DNA from: Desulfovibrio sp.
Lineage (GTDB): Bacteria; Desulfobacterota; Desulfovibrionia; Desulfovibrionales; Desulfovibrionaceae
Length of the DNA stretch: 64,000 nt
NCBI GenBank assembly: GCA_017528345.1
Contig: JAFXOX010000002.1
Coordinates: 19,476-83,475, forward strand
Direction: 5' to 3'
Positions 24,195 through 33,728 of this stretch are shown one piece after another. The notes beneath the pieces were generated by a model, which was not told the DNA's origin, did not search any database, and was given only the letters and a program-made list of their open reading frames with translations. Made by a program: the position numbers and the translations under genes. Position 1 is the stretch's first letter; each line of letters opens with the position of its first letter.

Positions 24195-26182
24195 CAGAAA
24201 GCCTGTCCTATGCTGATATAGATCTGTACCGGTGCATCTCCCTCAATGGGATTGAAGGGAGTTGCCACATCCAGTCGCACAGGGCCAATGGGGGTGTAGT
24301 AGCGCAAGCCAATACCTCCGCCCCAACGCATATCACCGATGATTTCCGGCATTTCACTCGTATAGACCATGCCACCGTCCACAAAGGGCACAATACCCAC
24401 ATCCTCGGTGATTTTATACCTAGCCTCAAGATTAACCAGCTGATAGGAGCGGCCGCCCTTGGGCTCTTCTTCCTTGTCCCTAGGTCCAATGGCCTGATAG
24501 GCATAGCCGCGTACCGAACCTGCGCCACCTGTGTAGTAGCGCATGCTGGAAGGGAGCGTACTGAGCTTGGGTCCTGTGAGCATGCCGCCTTCAAGACGGG
24601 CAGCCAGGACGAGTTTATCGCTTTTCTGCCCCTTGTCGTCTGTAAAGGGGGCATAGTAGAAATTGCCGCCCAGCGTTGCGGCAAGGGCTGTAAAATCTTC
24701 GGTAAAAGAACCGGCAAAGGGCTTAAGGGTGAGTTTGGCCACGGTGCCGCGGGTAGGATTCAGGGTATTGTCACGGCTGTCGTGTCTGAGAAAGAACTTG
24801 GGGCCATAGGCTGAATAGCTTTGCTGAGAATTGTAGGTATCCTCGAGCACACCGCCTTCTCCAAAAAGGCCGGCACCGGCGGTCAGGGTTCTGGTCAGCT
24901 GACGCTCTACACCGCCTTCCGCAGACACACCCGACCGTTCGTAGGCTGAGGTATGCTCATGCAGAGCCGAGGCTTGTGCCGTGAGCTTCTGCTCTCGGGT
25001 AAGAAAAGCCGGTTTTTCAAAGGCGAGCTTCAGCCCCTGCTCTTCAGTTGCCACTGGTGCCGTCAGTGTCAGCTTTTCACCATTGCCAAAGAGATTTCTG
25101 TGTTCCCAGTTTCCTTCAACACCAAAGCCTGTGGAGGTATCGTAGTGAAGATTGCCGCCAATGGTTCGGAAAGGTGCTTCCTCGACAGTGACGAGTATGG
25201 GCAGAACTTGCGGTTCTTGGCCTGTGAGCTTGTCGGTTAACGGCTTGGTCTGCACCGAGCGGAAAAGTCCGCTATGCCTGAGATTATTGGCATAGTCCTC
25301 AAGAATATCCTCATCCCAGGGTTCTTCACCGCTTTTCCAGGGCTTCAGACGGGCAAGATAGTCTGCGCTGATCTGCTCGTTCCCCGTCACCTGCACATCG
25401 CCCATAGTGGCACAGGGACCAGGATTGACGGTGATATCGACATAGAGCTCTCTGAGATCACGATTCAAGGTATAGACCTGGGAGCTGACCCGGGCCAGAG
25501 GGTAGCCTTTTTTCTTGAGTTTTTCCGGTAACTCCTCAACCGTTGCCAGGACAGTATCGGCTGTGACAGGCTTGCCCACTTCAAGAGCGGCTATTTCACG
25601 GGGGAAATCCGCGCCTGGCAGCTCTTCCCGATCAAGGCCAAAAAGGCCATAGCTGCGCACGCGTTTGGCAAAGGAGGGAGGGATGGTCGGGGCAGGATCA
25701 TAGTGGATTCTGGCATGACCGAGAGTATAGCGGGGTCCTGGGGTAAGATGCAGGGTAACTCGCACAGGACGGGCATTTTCATCAAGCTCATAGCTTGCCG
25801 TTCCGTCATAGTAGCATTGGGAATGCAGCAACTTGACGGCAGTTTCTGTATCGGCTCGGGCCCGGCTTTCAATGCCAAGCAGACTGTCCGGTGGCTTCGC
25901 AGAAAAGACATGGAGCGTACTTGCCGCCTGCATAAGGGGCACAAGTTCCTTGCGTCCGTCATCCACGGTGATCTGCAGGCTGTAAGCAATGGGATCTCCC
26001 GTCAGAGGATCTTTTTGATCAGCCTTTTTCTGGGCTTGCTCCGAATTCTCTGCTGAACGCAATTCTGTATCTTTGCTCAAAAAACCGCAGGCAACAAGTT
26101 GCGAAAGCAAAAAGCAAAGCAGCAAAAGAGGCAGCGCGTGCGCCTTTTTCCCGTCAAATAGGCCGTGCAGCAGGTGTGTCAT
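24194..26182 (-). CDS. tamA: TamA-type Omp85 outer-membrane protein
   Basis: 662 residues. Three POTRA-like domains (about 50-340, for example YTLGHARIHYDPAP and CATMGDVQVTGNEQISADYL) precede a 16-strand barrel with Omp85 signatures: GGAGSVRGYAYQAIGP (the VRGY motif in loop 6) and the C-terminal GIGLRYYTPIGPVRLDVATP...ISIGQAF ending in Phe. It inserts barrel proteins or aids phospholipid transport with TamB. The signal peptide ends in the lipobox SQLVAC, so the N-terminus may be lipidated, which is unusual for a barrel protein. The ATG at 26182 has AAGG just upstream; a GTG at 26206 is the alternative. Confidence 0.88.
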   Translation of the reverse strand: MTHLLHGLFDGKKAHALPLLLLCFLLSQLVACGFLSKDTELRSAENSEQAQKKADQKDPLTGDPIAYSLQITVDDGRKELVPLMQAASTLHVFSAKPPDSLLGIESRARADTETAVKLLHSQCYYDGTASYELDENARPVRVTLHLTPGPRYTLGHARIHYDPAPTIPPSFAKRVRSYGLFGLDREELPGADFPREIAALEVGKPVTADTVLATVEELPEKLKKKGYPLARVSSQVYTLNRDLRELYVDITVNPGPCATMGDVQVTGNEQISADYLARLKPWKSGEEPWDEDILEDYANNLRHSGLFRSVQTKPLTDKLTGQEPQVLPILVTVEEAPFRTIGGNLHYDTSTGFGVEGNWEHRNLFGNGEKLTLTAPVATEEQGLKLAFEKPAFLTREQKLTAQASALHEHTSAYERSGVSAEGGVERQLTRTLTAGAGLFGEGGVLEDTYNSQQSYSAYGPKFFLRHDSRDNTLNPTRGTVAKLTLKPFAGSFTEDFTALAATLGGNFYYAPFTDDKGQKSDKLVLAARLEGGMLTGPKLSTLPSSMRYYTGGAGSVRGYAYQAIGPRDKEEEPKGGRSYQLVNLEARYKITEDVGIVPFVDGGMVYTSEMPEIIGDMRWGGGIGLRYYTPIGPVRLDVATPFNPIEGDAPVQIYISIGQAF

Positions 26183-26292
26183 ACGCCTTACGTTACCGTA
26201 GTCCACGAAGGACTTAGGCGGAGCAACCGCCCCCTAAAGTGTTTGGCTTTTCCAAGCCTCGTCCAGAAAGCGCGCGGTGATTGACTGACCGG

Positions 26293-26326
26293 AAAAAAGA
26301 ATGCAGGCTCTCAAGCTAGGCATTCT
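26293..26326 (-). terminator. Terminator overlapping the end of typA
   Basis: On the minus strand AGAATGC...GCATTCT (plus-strand arms 26298-26304 and 26320-26326) is followed by TTTTT. The hairpin includes the typA stop codon. It separates typA from tamA. Confidence 0.7.
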
Positions 26327-28139
26327 TGGAGGCCGACTTATAGCGCTTGACCGCGGAAAGCTCCATCTTGCGCAGACGGATGGACTGAGGTGTCACTTCC
26401 ACAAGCTCATCGTCACGCACAAAATGCAGTGCATGCTCGAGAGTCATCTTCTTCACAGGTGTCAGAATAATATTCTCATCCTTACCCGCAGCACGCAGGT
26501 TGGTCAGTTTCTTTTCCTTGGTGGCATTGACATCAATGTCATTGTCACGATTGTGCTCTCCAACGATCATGCCTTCATAGACCGGATCCCCCGGCTCCAC
26601 AAAAAGCACGCCACGCGGCTCAAGATTGAAGAGGGCATAGGCGACGGCGGCTCCGGGCCTGTCGGCCACGATGGAACCGGAAAAACGGGTCAAAAAATCA
26701 CCACGCCAGAGATCGTAGCCTTCAAGATAGGAATTCATAATGCCTGTGCCCTTGGTGTCGGTGAGAAATTCATCGCGATAGCCGATGAGGCCTCGGCTGG
26801 GCACGGAAAATTCCAGACGCACCCGGCCTGTGCCGTGATTGGTGCAGTTGAGCATGCGGCCTTTGCGCTGGGCAAGTTTGTCGGTCACGACCCCCATAAA
26901 GACCTCATCACAGTCCACATAGAGGTGTTCAATAGGCTCCAGGGTCTCTCCGGCCTCGTTTTTCTTAAGGATGACCTCTGGCCTGCCCACAGAAAGCTCG
27001 AAGCCCTCTCGGCGCATGGTCTCAATGAGAATGGCCATCTGAAACTCTCCACGCCCCTTGACCAGAAAAGCTTCCTTGTCCTCAGTCTCAGCAATCTTAA
27101 TGGCCACATTGCGCAGACTTTCTTTATAGAGACGGTCCCGGATGGCCCGGCTCTGCACAATTTTTCCCTCGCGTCCGGCAAGAGGTGAGGTATTGATACC
27201 AAAACGCATGGCAACAGTCGGCTCGTCCACGCGGATACGCGGCAAAACCTGGGGATTGTCACGCGTGCAGATGGTATCTCCAATGGTCACATCTTCAATG
27301 CCCGCCAAAACGACAATATCACCAGGGCCGGCCTCGTCCACTTCAGCAAGCTTCAACCCATCATAGACCTGTAAACGTGTAGCTCGAAGGGGCACAGCCT
27401 CACCGCTTTCACCAATGCAGACCAGGGCTTCCTTGGCCTGCACAGCTCCATGGATGATTCGACCTACGGCCAGACGTCCCAGATAGTCGGAATAATCAAG
27501 ATCAGCCACAAGCATCTGAAAAGGCTTGCTGGGATCGTGGACAGGGCCGGGAATATATTCAACAATGGTCTCAAAAAGTGGCGACAGATCTTTGGGTGTC
27601 TCATCTAAAGAACGCATGGCAACGCCATCTCGGCCAATGGCGTAGAGCACGGGAAACTCAATCTGCTCTTCGCTTGCCCCCAGATCAATGAAGAGATCAT
27701 AAACCTCATTCAAGACTTCGTCAGGGCGTGCATCTTTGCGGTCTATCTTATTGACGACAACGATAACGGGTAAATTGGCTTCCAGTGCCTTACGCAGTAC
27801 AAAGCGCGTCTGCGGCAGAGGGCCTTCTGAAGAATCCACAAGCAGAATGGCGCCTGTGGCCATGGACAATGACCGTTCCACCTCGCCGCCGAAATCGGCG
27901 TGGCCGGGAGTATCGATGATATTGATTTTGACACCTTTCCAGTGCACTGAGCAGTTTTTGGCGGCAATGGTTATGCCACGCTCACGCTCAAGATCCATAT
28001 TGTCCATGACGCGGTCATCAACGTGCTGATCGGCACGAAAGACACCGCTCTGCTTGAAAAGTGCATCCACTAGAGTCGTTTTCCCGTGATCCACGTGGGC
28101 AATGATAGCCACATTGCGAAGGGCTTGGTTCTGTTCCAT
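26316..28139 (-). CDS. typA: Translational GTPase TypA/BipA
   Basis: 607 residues, the standard length. The GTPase domain has G1 AHVDHGKTT, the RGITI switch I, G3 DTPGHADF and G4 NKIDR. It is followed by the EF-G-like domains and the BipA-specific C-terminal domain ([17 protein letters not shown]..., [17 protein letters not shown]). It binds ribosomes and aids 50S assembly and growth under stress or low temperature. The upstream 500 bases hold no gene, so it has its own promoter, which I could not define. Confidence 0.96.
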   Translation of the reverse strand: MEQNQALRNVAIIAHVDHGKTTLVDALFKQSGVFRADQHVDDRVMDNMDLERERGITIAAKNCSVHWKGVKINIIDTPGHADFGGEVERSLSMATGAILLVDSSEGPLPQTRFVLRKALEANLPVIVVVNKIDRKDARPDEVLNEVYDLFIDLGASEEQIEFPVLYAIGRDGVAMRSLDETPKDLSPLFETIVEYIPGPVHDPSKPFQMLVADLDYSDYLGRLAVGRIIHGAVQAKEALVCIGESGEAVPLRATRLQVYDGLKLAEVDEAGPGDIVVLAGIEDVTIGDTICTRDNPQVLPRIRVDEPTVAMRFGINTSPLAGREGKIVQSRAIRDRLYKESLRNVAIKIAETEDKEAFLVKGRGEFQMAILIETMRREGFELSVGRPEVILKKNEAGETLEPIEHLYVDCDEVFMGVVTDKLAQRKGRMLNCTNHGTGRVRLEFSVPSRGLIGYRDEFLTDTKGTGIMNSYLEGYDLWRGDFLTRFSGSIVADRPGAAVAYALFNLEPRGVLFVEPGDPVYEGMIVGEHNRDNDIDVNATKEKKLTNLRAAGKDENIILTPVKKMTLEHALHFVRDDELVEVTPQSIRLRKMELSAVKRYKSASKNA

Positions 28140-28662
28140 AAGTCTCTCAAAAAGCTAAATGACAACAAGAAAAGAAGGTTATCAGGAAAAGAGAAAAATT
28201 AGCTTAAGGAGCCTGTTTTGTCATCAAAAATTTTGCGTGTTGAAGGATTCACCATGAGGGAGAAAAAAAGCTCGATCTCCAAGACTATGCATCGCAATCC
28301 ATGATATCTGTCAAATTCCTTAATGTACATTTCCCTTTTCTCTCCTCATCTCACAATCACAGCCCAAGGTGCAGCGATATTCCAGCTCTCCAAGTGTTGA
28401 AGATGTGTGCCCGTGTATCTTGGCGTCGACAATGCCAAGGGCTGAAATTATGGGGGCTCAAGGCAAGTCAGGACAAAAACTGCACAACTGGGGACGAAAA
28501 GTAGCCAAAGTCTGAGGAACTGTTCCTGCAGAAATACCGTGAAAGCCGCGCCAAATCCGGTTAGGTCTTTGACCTTTTTGCTGTGGGGAGCGATAGCTAT
28601 ATATACCGTTTTCGTCTCTATGTGCTGCCTGTTGGTCACACACAGAGGCTATAACAGCGTCT
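28140..28662. other. Gap between typA and the phosphorylase gene
   Basis: About 520 bases with no supported gene. Short frames on both strands lack domains. No tnpB-end core was found in it and no clear promoter or terminator stands out. Confidence 0.45.
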
Positions 28663-29517
28663 TCAGCACTCTGCTCTGGCTGCAAGATCCGGCAAAAGGG
28701 CTAAAATCAGACGGGCAAGATCTGCGGCTGACCTCTCGCTGCTTGCGATAACCTCATCTATGGAGACTGGCGCCATGCAGTCTGGCAAATTTTTATTGGT
28801 CAGACAGACAAGCTCAAGGACACGCAGGCCAAGATGTTTTGCGCAAATAACCTCAAGCACACTACTCATGCCAATGGCGTCAGCTCCCAGGCTCCTGTAA
28901 AGACGCGTTTCCGCAGGTGTTTCCAGTTCCGGGCCGTGCACACCGATATAGACACCTCGCTCTAAGGTGAGCCCCAGACCAATGGCTGCCTTCTGGGCAA
29001 GCGCCTGCAGCTTGCGGTCAAAAACCTGTGACATGTCGGGGAAGCGCGGTCCCCAATCCTCGCAGTTGGGACCGGTCAGAGGCGAAACGCCTGTCAGGTT
29101 GATCTGATCGGTTGCAAGCATTAGTCGACCGGCCTCAAAGACAGGGTTGAGAGCGCCTGCGGCATTGGTGACAATCAGGGTATGCACACCCATTCCTTGC
29201 ATCAGACGAACGCCCATGCAGATCTCAGAGACAGAGAATCCCTCAAAGAGATGGCAGCGACCTGACTGAACAAGCACAGGCACACCAGCAAGATTTCCAC
29301 AGCTAAAAAAACCGGCATGGGAAAGGGCCGTGGAAACCGGAAAATGAGGAAGCTCGGCAAAGGGAACAGCATGTCCAGACAAAACGTCAGCAAGTCTGCC
29401 AAGCCCTGTGCCAAGGATCAGGCCCACTTCACAGCGCTGTTCATCTGCCAAGCCAAGCTTCGCACGAAAGCTTGCAAGACATTCCTGGACCTGGCTGACA
29501 TTCTGCATCTTCTGCAT
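28663..29517 (-). CDS. Purine nucleoside phosphorylase (trimeric type)
   Basis: 284 residues. It cleaves purine nucleosides with phosphate to base and ribose-1-phosphate. Features of the trimeric PNP/MTAP family: LILGTGLGRLADVL (phosphate loop, normally GSGLG), VLVQSGRCHLFEGFS (GRxHxYEG), LIVTNAAGALNP, HGPELETPAETRLYRSLGADAIGMSSVLEVI and LVCLTNK. GTGLG and GCHLFEG-type changes are mild. It could act on purine nucleosides or on methylthioadenosine; the sequence MSSVLEV rather than MSTxPE is ambiguous. The ATG at 29517 has AAGGAG upstream. A frame open to 29718 crosses the insertion-sequence relic and is not used. Confidence 0.88.
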   Translation of the reverse strand: MQKMQNVSQVQECLASFRAKLGLADEQRCEVGLILGTGLGRLADVLSGHAVPFAELPHFPVSTALSHAGFFSCGNLAGVPVLVQSGRCHLFEGFSVSEICMGVRLMQGMGVHTLIVTNAAGALNPVFEAGRLMLATDQINLTGVSPLTGPNCEDWGPRFPDMSQVFDRKLQALAQKAAIGLGLTLERGVYIGVHGPELETPAETRLYRSLGADAIGMSSVLEVICAKHLGLRVLELVCLTNKNLPDCMAPVSIDEVIASSERSAADLARLILALLPDLAARAEC

Positions 29518-29559
29518 GCAAACACTCCTTTTGATGACACGGGTCTTTAGGCGAGGATT

Positions 29560-29800
29560 CCTCGTACAACATGGACAAGATTGCAAAAAAACGTTCGGCC
29601 TTCCTGGCTCCATGGGCAGGGAACCCAAGCCTTCTCTGTAGCTCAAGCACTTGATTTCTTCTGTTTGCCTCCCATGCCGGGAAAGCTGCAGCCGTGAACC
29701 AAGTCTTGCACACAACACTCATAATCTTTCCACAGGCTGATATGACAGAGGCATTTGCAGACAGAAATTCCCTGACGCAAGCGCAGAATCCTACCCCGAA
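29560..29800 (-). mobile_element. Decayed tnpB-element 3' end
   Basis: The minus strand has a TnpB-tail-like peptide, TWFTAAAFPAWEANRRNQ (about 29703-29651), parallel to LWCTAAAFPTVEICRRKS in the 15.6-kb copy. The nucleotide block GGAAAGCTGCAGCCGTGAACCA (29678-29699) matches the 15.6-kb copy at 19 of 22 sites, and further on CAGCCTGTGGAAAGAT (about 29725-29740) is the conserved core. The frame before the core reads RQGISVCK and is in another phase, so frameshifts have accumulated. The right end is not well defined. Confidence 0.5.
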
Positions 29801-29977
29801 GACCTGCTCTAGACTTTTCTCTTGCTTCTCTGCTATATCCTCTTAACTCCAAGACGTGCAGTGTCAGACACTGATCTCGCCTTGCGGCAAAAGCAATGCT
29901 TCCCTTTTAATCCTGTCTATGACCGGGCAAAAGGGCAAAAAAACGGCGGCGGCACGCCTGCAGAATGCCGGAAACTC

Positions 29978-31444
29978 ATGGAAAAACATACGCCCAATGA
30001 GGCAGAAGCTCCCAAGACGCCCAAACTTTCCCTGGGCGACCACAAAGTTCTGGTCGCCAATCGTGGGGAAATTGCCATGCGCATCATGCGAGCCTGCAAC
30101 AATCTAAACATTCCCTTTGCAGCTGTCTATACACGCGAAGACAACCAGTCTGGTCACGGAGATCTGGCCCGACAGCTGGGTGGCGATAACTGCCTCTACA
30201 GGGTCTCCTCCTACCACGATGCCAATGAGATCATGAGCGTAGCTGATGCTGCCGGCTGCACGGCTGTACATCCAGGCTACGGTTTCTTTGCCGAGGATTT
30301 TCGTTTTGCACGCCGTGTCACCAAGCGTGACAGATCCATGATTTTTATTGGTCCTTCTTGGAAAATCATCCGAGAGCTGGGTGACAAGATCAATACTAAG
30401 AGGCTGGCCAGAAGTCTTGGCGTTCCGACGGTACCGGGCTCAGACCGTCCCATTTACGATGAGGCCGAAGCCGAACGCATTGCCAAATCCCTCTTTTCCT
30501 TTCAGGAGCAGCAGGGTGTCACTCACCCTCTGGTGCTGGTCAAGGCCTCAGCAGGTGGCGGTGGCATGGGTATTGAGGAAGTCTACGACCCCGACCAGTT
30601 TCGCTCGGTGTACCGTCGCATCCGCAACTATGCCCTGCGACAGTTCAAGGATGAGGGCGTGCTCATTGAACAGCGCATCAAGGATTTCAACCACCTTGAA
30701 GTACAGATTGTCTCTGACCGCACAGGGCGCCATCCGGTGCATTTTGGCACGCGCAACTGTTCCATCCAGTCCACTGGCCGACAGAAACGCATTGAAGTTG
30801 CTCCAGGCTTTGCGCCTGACACGCTGGAATACTCTTTTGATGCCGCTCGCGTTCTTACCGATATTGTGGACTACTCCCTGACTATGGCCACCAAGGTGGG
30901 TTACGACAACGTAGGGACTTGGGAGTGGATTGTCACGCGCTCAGGCGAGCCCTTCCTCATGGAGGTGAATACACGCATCCAGGTGGAAAACGGTGTTTCA
31001 GCCTGTATTTCCCATGTGGCCGGACGCGGCTGTGTGGACCTGATCTCCGAGCAGATCCGACTTGGGCTCGGCGAAGAGCTTGGCTATACGCAGGCGGAAA
31101 TTGCCACTGAGGGTGTGGGGCTGGAGTATCGCATTATTGCCGAAGATCCTGCCAATAACTTTACCCCTTGGGTGGGAACCATTGAACGCTTCCACTGGCA
31201 GGATGCCCCCTGGCTGACCATGCTCACCCATGTGCCTACGGACCGTTCCTACGAAATTCCCACGGAATTTGACCCCAACCTTGCGCTTGCCATTATCTGG
31301 GGCAAGAATCTTGAGGAGGCCAAGGCTCGAGGTCTGACCTTTCTGCAATCCATTGAGCTGACAGGCAAAAACACTGCAGGTTGTGAGCTCAAAAGCAATA
31401 TTGACTTTCTCAAGGCGAACACCGAGCATTTACTTCGCTTCTGA
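29978..31444 (+). CDS. Biotin carboxylase
   Basis: 488 residues. An ATP-grasp enzyme that carboxylates biotin on its carrier. It begins VLVANRGEIAMRIMRAC, has the HPGYGFFAE segment, the ATP-binding VKASAGGGGMGIEEV, the Glu/Asn/Arg triad in EVNTRIQVENGV (normally MNTRIQVEH), and EYRIIAEDP. The His-to-Asn change after VE and the loss of PVTE are departures, yet the catalytic Arg, Gln, Val and Glu of the motif are kept. It is about 40 residues longer than AccC. The start at 29978 is the first ATG near the domain; a weak GGAA precedes it. The next gene is the carboxyltransferase, 17 bases on. Confidence 0.9.
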   Translation: MEKHTPNEAEAPKTPKLSLGDHKVLVANRGEIAMRIMRACNNLNIPFAAVYTREDNQSGHGDLARQLGGDNCLYRVSSYHDANEIMSVADAAGCTAVHPGYGFFAEDFRFARRVTKRDRSMIFIGPSWKIIRELGDKINTKRLARSLGVPTVPGSDRPIYDEAEAERIAKSLFSFQEQQGVTHPLVLVKASAGGGGMGIEEVYDPDQFRSVYRRIRNYALRQFKDEGVLIEQRIKDFNHLEVQIVSDRTGRHPVHFGTRNCSIQSTGRQKRIEVAPGFAPDTLEYSFDAARVLTDIVDYSLTMATKVGYDNVGTWEWIVTRSGEPFLMEVNTRIQVENGVSACISHVAGRGCVDLISEQIRLGLGEELGYTQAEIATEGVGLEYRIIAEDPANNFTPWVGTIERFHWQDAPWLTMLTHVPTDRSYEIPTEFDPNLALAIIWGKNLEEAKARGLTFLQSIELTGKNTAGCELKSNIDFLKANTEHLLRF

Positions 31445-31461
31445 CCTGTCTGAAGAAAACT

Positions 31462-33714
31462 ATGATCGATAATAATGTAGAAAAACGTATTGTTGCGCTG
31501 CAAGAACGTCTGATCTATCTCAAGGACATTTTTGCAGGCAAACACGCCGATGATGTCAATCTTCTCGAAGACCGCCTCAACTCTTTTCGTCAGCGGCTGA
31601 AAGAAGAGGATGTGAGCGATCCCTATAGTGACATTGCCTCGGTTGAAGATCTTTTTGCCTATGTCGAACGCAAGCTTGACAGCAGTATCACGCCTATGGA
31701 CAGAGTGCGCATTGTGCGGCACCCACAGCGTATCTGCCTGCGTGATATCCTGGAAAATGTCTATGACACCTTCACCGAGGTGGGGGGACAAGACGAGTAT
31801 AGTCTTGATCCGAGTATGCTCATCGCCAGGGCTGTGATCACAAGACATCGCGGCAAAAAGACCTATCATCAGCCGGTCATGGTCATTGGTCAGGAAAAAG
31901 GCCACGGTGCGGAATTTCGCAATGGTGGCTCTGTCAAACCCTGGGGCAATGCCAAGGCCATGCAGTTCATGCGCGTTGCTGAAACCGAGGGCATTCCCAT
32001 CCACAGCTACGTTTTTACGCCCGGTTCATTTCCCCTTGAGGATTATCCAGGCGCAGCCCAGCAGATTGCCAAAAATATCTACGGCATGGCCGGCCTGCGT
32101 GTGCCTGTTATCGCCATCATTTCTGAAGGCGGCAGCGGCGGCGCTGAAGCCATCAGCCTGGCAGACAGGCGTCTGATGTTCTCTCACGGCTACTATTCGG
32201 TTATCTCACCCGAAGGCGCCGCTGCCATTGAGGGGCACCTCAAAAGAGGTATGCGCGCAACCCCGGAACTCATTGAGCACTGCGCCGAACATCTCCGTAT
32301 CACAGCCACGGACAATCTCTCCTTTGGCTATATCGACCGCATCATCCAGGAGCCTCCTCTGGGAGCGCGTCCTTGGCATTTCGACTTTTTCCGCAGCTTG
32401 CGCCAGGAAGTGATCCGGGCAACAGACGAGGTCATTATTCAGACCCGCCTTCTCCCCGTTCTCAAAACACTTGCCCGCAACCGTCACACCCGCCCCAATG
32501 CGGATCTTGAAGCCCTCTATATTCACTGGGGCCTTTCAGCGGCCGCCAAAAAACGTCTTGTGGCAAGACGCCAGAAAAAATTTCTCGGACTCTCCAAACA
32601 GGCCGCCCGCGACCATCGTCCCTTGCATACCAAACTCTGGGAAAATCTCTCGGACTGCATTTCCAAGCCCTGGATCAGCTTCAAGTACGATTTTTATCGC
32701 AAGCATCAGCGCAAAATTCAGACCTTCATGGAAGAAATCGACAATGAATGGGAGACCTTCAAGCATAGGATGCTGTCTCCCTGGCGCAAATTCAAACACG
32801 ATATTGAAAAGAAGAACAAAAAGCAGGGCGAAGAACTCACAGCCCTTTCCGTCTGGACCAAGGATTCCCGACGCAAGAAATGGAATTACCTTTCTCCGCG
32901 CTATAAGATTGATCAGACACTGACCTGTCCCAACAGTGCCGACTACGGTTGCCTTGATCTCTGGGGCCCGGATCTCTTCGGGGAATTTGCCGGTGTCTGC
33001 AGCTACTGCGGCTACCATTTTCCCATGGAGCCTGAATGGTATGTGCGTAATGTCTTTGACCGCGATTCGGTCATGGAATTCAACAGTGAAATCGAAGCCG
33101 GCAACCCACTGGCTTTTCCCGATTTTGCCGAGCGCATTGCCAAGGCCCAGGAACGTAACGGTACCCGCAGCGGCTGTATGACCTTTGAGGCGCGCATCAG
33201 CAATATCAAGATCATTGTGGCCATGCTCATGGGCACCTTCCGTGGCGGCTCAGTGGGCGCTGCCGAAGGCTATAAGTTTGTGGAAGCGGCCGAACGCGCC
33301 ACCAAGAAACGCTATCCCTTCCTCGCCTATGTCCACGGTACAGCCGGCATGCGTATTCAGGAGGGGACTCACGCCCTGATTCAGATGCCACGCTGTACGG
33401 TGGCTGTACGCCGCTATATTGAAGCTGGCGGGCTCTACATGGTACTCTATGACACCAATTCCTTCGCCGGACCTGTGGCGAGTTTCCTTGGCTGTTCACC
33501 CTATCAGTTTGCCGTACGCTCCTCCAATATCGGTTTCGCCGGGCCAGGCGTGATCAAGGAGACCACCGGCATCGACATTCCGCCACGCTATCATCGTTCC
33601 ACAGAGGCCCTGTCCCGCGGCCACATTCAAGGTATCTGGGACAGGCGGCAGATCAGGGCCAATCTCAAACAGGCTCTGCGCACCATTGGCGGCAGAAATC
33701 TCTACTACCGCTAG
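31462..33714 (+). CDS. Fused alpha-beta acetyl-CoA-type carboxyltransferase
   Basis: 750 residues. The N-terminal part (about 1-330) is AccA-like (VIGQEKGHGAEFRNGGSVKPWGNAKAM, IIAIISEGGSGGAEAIS-type oxyanion site), and the C-terminal part (about 490-750) is AccD-like with a four-Cys zinc ribbon (TCPN...YGC...CSYCG) and HGTAGMRIQEGTHALIQM. Between them is a basic, Trp- and Lys-rich linker of about 130 residues. In most bacteria the two subunits are separate genes; here the order is alpha then beta. It transfers the carboxyl from biotin to acyl-CoA, probably acetyl-CoA to malonyl-CoA. It is co-transcribed with the biotin carboxylase and the carrier gene. Confidence 0.88.
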   Translation: MIDNNVEKRIVALQERLIYLKDIFAGKHADDVNLLEDRLNSFRQRLKEEDVSDPYSDIASVEDLFAYVERKLDSSITPMDRVRIVRHPQRICLRDILENVYDTFTEVGGQDEYSLDPSMLIARAVITRHRGKKTYHQPVMVIGQEKGHGAEFRNGGSVKPWGNAKAMQFMRVAETEGIPIHSYVFTPGSFPLEDYPGAAQQIAKNIYGMAGLRVPVIAIISEGGSGGAEAISLADRRLMFSHGYYSVISPEGAAAIEGHLKRGMRATPELIEHCAEHLRITATDNLSFGYIDRIIQEPPLGARPWHFDFFRSLRQEVIRATDEVIIQTRLLPVLKTLARNRHTRPNADLEALYIHWGLSAAAKKRLVARRQKKFLGLSKQAARDHRPLHTKLWENLSDCISKPWISFKYDFYRKHQRKIQTFMEEIDNEWETFKHRMLSPWRKFKHDIEKKNKKQGEELTALSVWTKDSRRKKWNYLSPRYKIDQTLTCPNSADYGCLDLWGPDLFGEFAGVCSYCGYHFPMEPEWYVRNVFDRDSVMEFNSEIEAGNPLAFPDFAERIAKAQERNGTRSGCMTFEARISNIKIIVAMLMGTFRGGSVGAAEGYKFVEAAERATKKRYPFLAYVHGTAGMRIQEGTHALIQMPRCTVAVRRYIEAGGLYMVLYDTNSFAGPVASFLGCSPYQFAVRSSNIGFAGPGVIKETTGIDIPPRYHRSTEALSRGHIQGIWDRRQIRANLKQALRTIGGRNLYYR

Positions 33715-33728
33715 AACTGGGGCTCGAC

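Noticed and set aside
26301..27188. 295-codon plus-strand frame
   Set aside because: Shadow of typA on the other strand.
29518..29718. Extension of the phosphorylase gene to 29718
   Set aside because: It crosses the tnpB relic; AAGGAG before 29517 fits the start and family length.
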